A stretch of DNA of 64,000 bases from a bacterium. GTDB lineage: Bacteria > DUMJ01. Shown here one piece after another: positions 62,326-64,000 of this stretch. The notes beneath the pieces were generated by a model. That model had not been told where the DNA came from and searched no databases. It saw only the letters and a list, made by a program, of their open reading frames with translations. The translations under genes were made by a program, and so were the position numbers. The number at the start of each line of letters is the position of its first letter. The stretch's first letter is position 1. The stretch covers positions 48,178 to 112,177 of the forward strand of contig DUMJ01000053.1 of the NCBI GenBank assembly GCA_012839925.1, written 5' to 3'.

Positions 62326-63421
62326 AAAATTTTCTTATAACTCCTGCCACCTCCTCTGCCTCTTCATTTTTTAACTCTGGCCACATGGGAAGAGCCAGAA
62401 CTTCTCCAGAAGCCTTTTCTGCCTGAGGAAAATCTCCAGGCTTATACCCGAGATATCTATAGACTTTCTGGAGATGAAGCGGTAAAGGATAATAAATTGC
62501 AGAACCGATACCAGAGTCAGATAGATATTTCTGCAAGCTATCCCTATCCTTAGCCCTTATTACATACTGGTGGAAGGTATGGGTACGATCTCCTTTAACC
62601 ACCGGAGTGATGACATCAGGAATATCGGAAAGTAAAGATGTATACAGATTAGCCAGCTCTTGCCTTCTGGATATCCATCTATCAAGATATCTGAGCTTCA
62701 CTCTTAATATAGCTGCTTGAAGTTCATCAAGTCTGCTATTGTAACCTAATTCATCATGATAATACTTCTTCTTACTTCCATGCCCTCTTAACAGGAACAA
62801 TTTTTCTTTCAATTCATCGTTATCAGTAGTTATCATACCTCCATCCCCATAACCACCAAGATTCTTAGTAGGGAAAAAGCTGAAGCAACCGGTATTTCCC
62901 ATGCTACCCGACTTCTTATCTCTATAAGTTGCACCAATAGCCTGACAGGCGTCTTCTATAATAAAAAGATTATACTTCTCTTTAAGATTCATAATTTGAT
63001 CCATATCGCATATCTGTCCAAAAAGATGAACAGGGATAATAGCCCTTGTCTTTTTAGTAATAGATTTCTCTATCTTTTCGATATCTATATTAAAGGTTTC
63101 TGGTTCTATATCAACAAATACCGGTTTTGCACCAAGGTTAGAAATAACCTCTGCTGTAGCAAAAAAAGTAAATGGAGTGGTTATAACTTCATCTTCCGGT
63201 CCTATCCCGCATGCTCTCAAAGAGAGTAACAGTGCATCAGTCCCGGATGCAACACCTATAGCATGCTTAACTCCACAATAATTAGCAATTTCTTCCTCCA
63301 GGAGACTCACATTTTCTCCGAGAATAAACTGTCCCCCATCCAGTACACTCTGTATTACTCCATTTATCTCCGGTTTAATCATCTGATACTGTCTTTTAAG
63401 ATCAAAGCCTGGAATCTTCAT
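62312..63421 (-). CDS. DegT/DnrJ/EryC1/StrS family PLP aminotransferase
   Basis: GVASGTDALLLSLRACGIGPEDEVITTPFTFFATAE, FSFFPTKNLGGYGDGGMI. Confidence 0.95.
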   Translation of the reverse strand: MKIPGFDLKRQYQMIKPEINGVIQSVLDGGQFILGENVSLLEEEIANYCGVKHAIGVASGTDALLLSLRACGIGPEDEVITTPFTFFATAEVISNLGAKPVFVDIEPETFNIDIEKIEKSITKKTRAIIPVHLFGQICDMDQIMNLKEKYNLFIIEDACQAIGATYRDKKSGSMGNTGCFSFFPTKNLGGYGDGGMITTDNDELKEKLFLLRGHGSKKKYYHDELGYNSRLDELQAAILRVKLRYLDRWISRRQELANLYTSLLSDIPDVITPVVKGDRTHTFHQYVIRAKDRDSLQKYLSDSGIGSAIYYPLPLHLQKVYRYLGYKPGDFPQAEKASGEVLALPMWPELKNEEAEEVAGVIRKFYGKA

Positions 63422-64000
63422 CTTTCTTCAACTCCCCTTTGAGATTTTGCCAGAACTCTAAAAAGAAAGCCAAAAATATTCCCAGAAACAGAGCAGCTAC
63501 TCCTCCTATCAACACATTAAGCATAGTATTTGGCTTACTATGTTTCTCCGGTGGTACAGCATAGTCCAAAACCTGAATTTCAATAGTCTCTCTCGCTTCG
63601 CTTATCTTCGCCTGCTCATACTGGGTGGCAAGGGTCGTATATATAGCTTCCTGTAACTTTAAATCTCTAAGCAATCTGGAGAATTCTAGGCTTAACTCAG
63701 GAAGCTTACTTAACCTGGCATCGTACTCCTGAATTAACCTGTCTAAACCCTGCAATTTAGCTTCCAAAGATATCTTCTTCACATTCAGGTCAAATAGCTC
63801 AGATGTAGAAAGTGTGTCCAGAGCCTTTGATAATCTTTCAATCTCTTCCCTCATAACTCTATTTATCTCTGCTATCTCCTGTTTTATTTCCACCACTTTC
63901 GGATGCAGGTCTCCATAATCCTGAAGAAGAGTGGCAAGAGCAACTTCATCCTCTATAAGTTTTTCTCGCCATACCTGAATCTTTGGGTCTGAACTTATAG
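63402..64000 (-). CDS. Wzz/GumC-type polysaccharide chain-length protein (partial, N-terminal part beyond right edge)
   Basis: Frame is open past the track start (63896) to the edge: SSDPKIQVWREKLIEDEVALATLLQDYGDLHPKVVEIKQEI; coiled coil then KHSKPNTMLNVLIGGVAALFLGIFLAFFLEF. Confidence 0.85.
   Translation of the reverse strand, partial: ISSDPKIQVWREKLIEDEVALATLLQDYGDLHPKVVEIKQEIAEINRVMREEIERLSKALDTLSTSELFDLNVKKISLEAKLQGLDRLIQEYDARLSKLPELSLEFSRLLRDLKLQEAIYTTLATQYEQAKISEARETIEIQVLDYAVPPEKHSKPNTMLNVLIGGVAALFLGIFLAFFLEFWQNLKGELKKDEDSRL

Noticed and set aside
1-64000. Riboswitches, T-boxes, CRISPR arrays, prophage or IS elements
   Set aside because: Intergenic regions are mostly under 150 bp; I found no matching structures, repeats or hallmark proteins.

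Overview
This 64 kb window is a gene-dense, low-GC bacterial chromosome segment with almost no intergenic space. It is dominated by housekeeping genes. From left to right: rpoC (partial)/rpoB/phosphoesterase (- strand) behind a tRNA-Leu-Asp-Phe cluster; carbohydrate genes; a corrinoid-activator-like ASKHA protein with hisZ-hisG; a MarR + heterodimeric ABC exporter operon; three tandem M42 aminopeptidases; an RHH/PIN toxin-antitoxin pair; ThuA and fucose-isomerase-like genes; greA-lysS-radA-disA-ispD-ispF-gltX-cysS-rlmB; more sugar genes; and a long - strand block running argS/guaA/serS, Asp23-recG-rsmD-coaD-nitrilase-nadE-pta-ackA-DUF177-rpmF-plsX-fabHDG-acpP-fabF-rnc-spoVS-ftsY-ffh-rpsP-khpA-trmD. 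A chain-length/aminotransferase glycan module, cut by the right edge, feeds into cheW-DUF554-serS. I see no CRISPR array, prophage, transposon or large unknown multi-gene system. The most interesting signals are local: (1) a NAD synthetase split into a NadE and an adjacent CN-hydrolase whose expected catalytic Cys is Ser; (2) a DUF554 gene whose only family-consistent start is AUU; (3) two divergent promoter pairs that share or overlap one -35 hexamer; (4) a perfect palindrome over the MarR promoter -10; (5) a tRNA cluster that appears to read into rpoB-rpoC; (6) a 14-bp hairpin abutting a predicted leaderless promoter; and (7) spoVS in the position usually held by smc. Taxonomy cannot be fixed from this window; gene order is Firmicutes/Clostridia-like and codon preference (AGA/AGG, ATA) resembles many thermophilic anaerobes.
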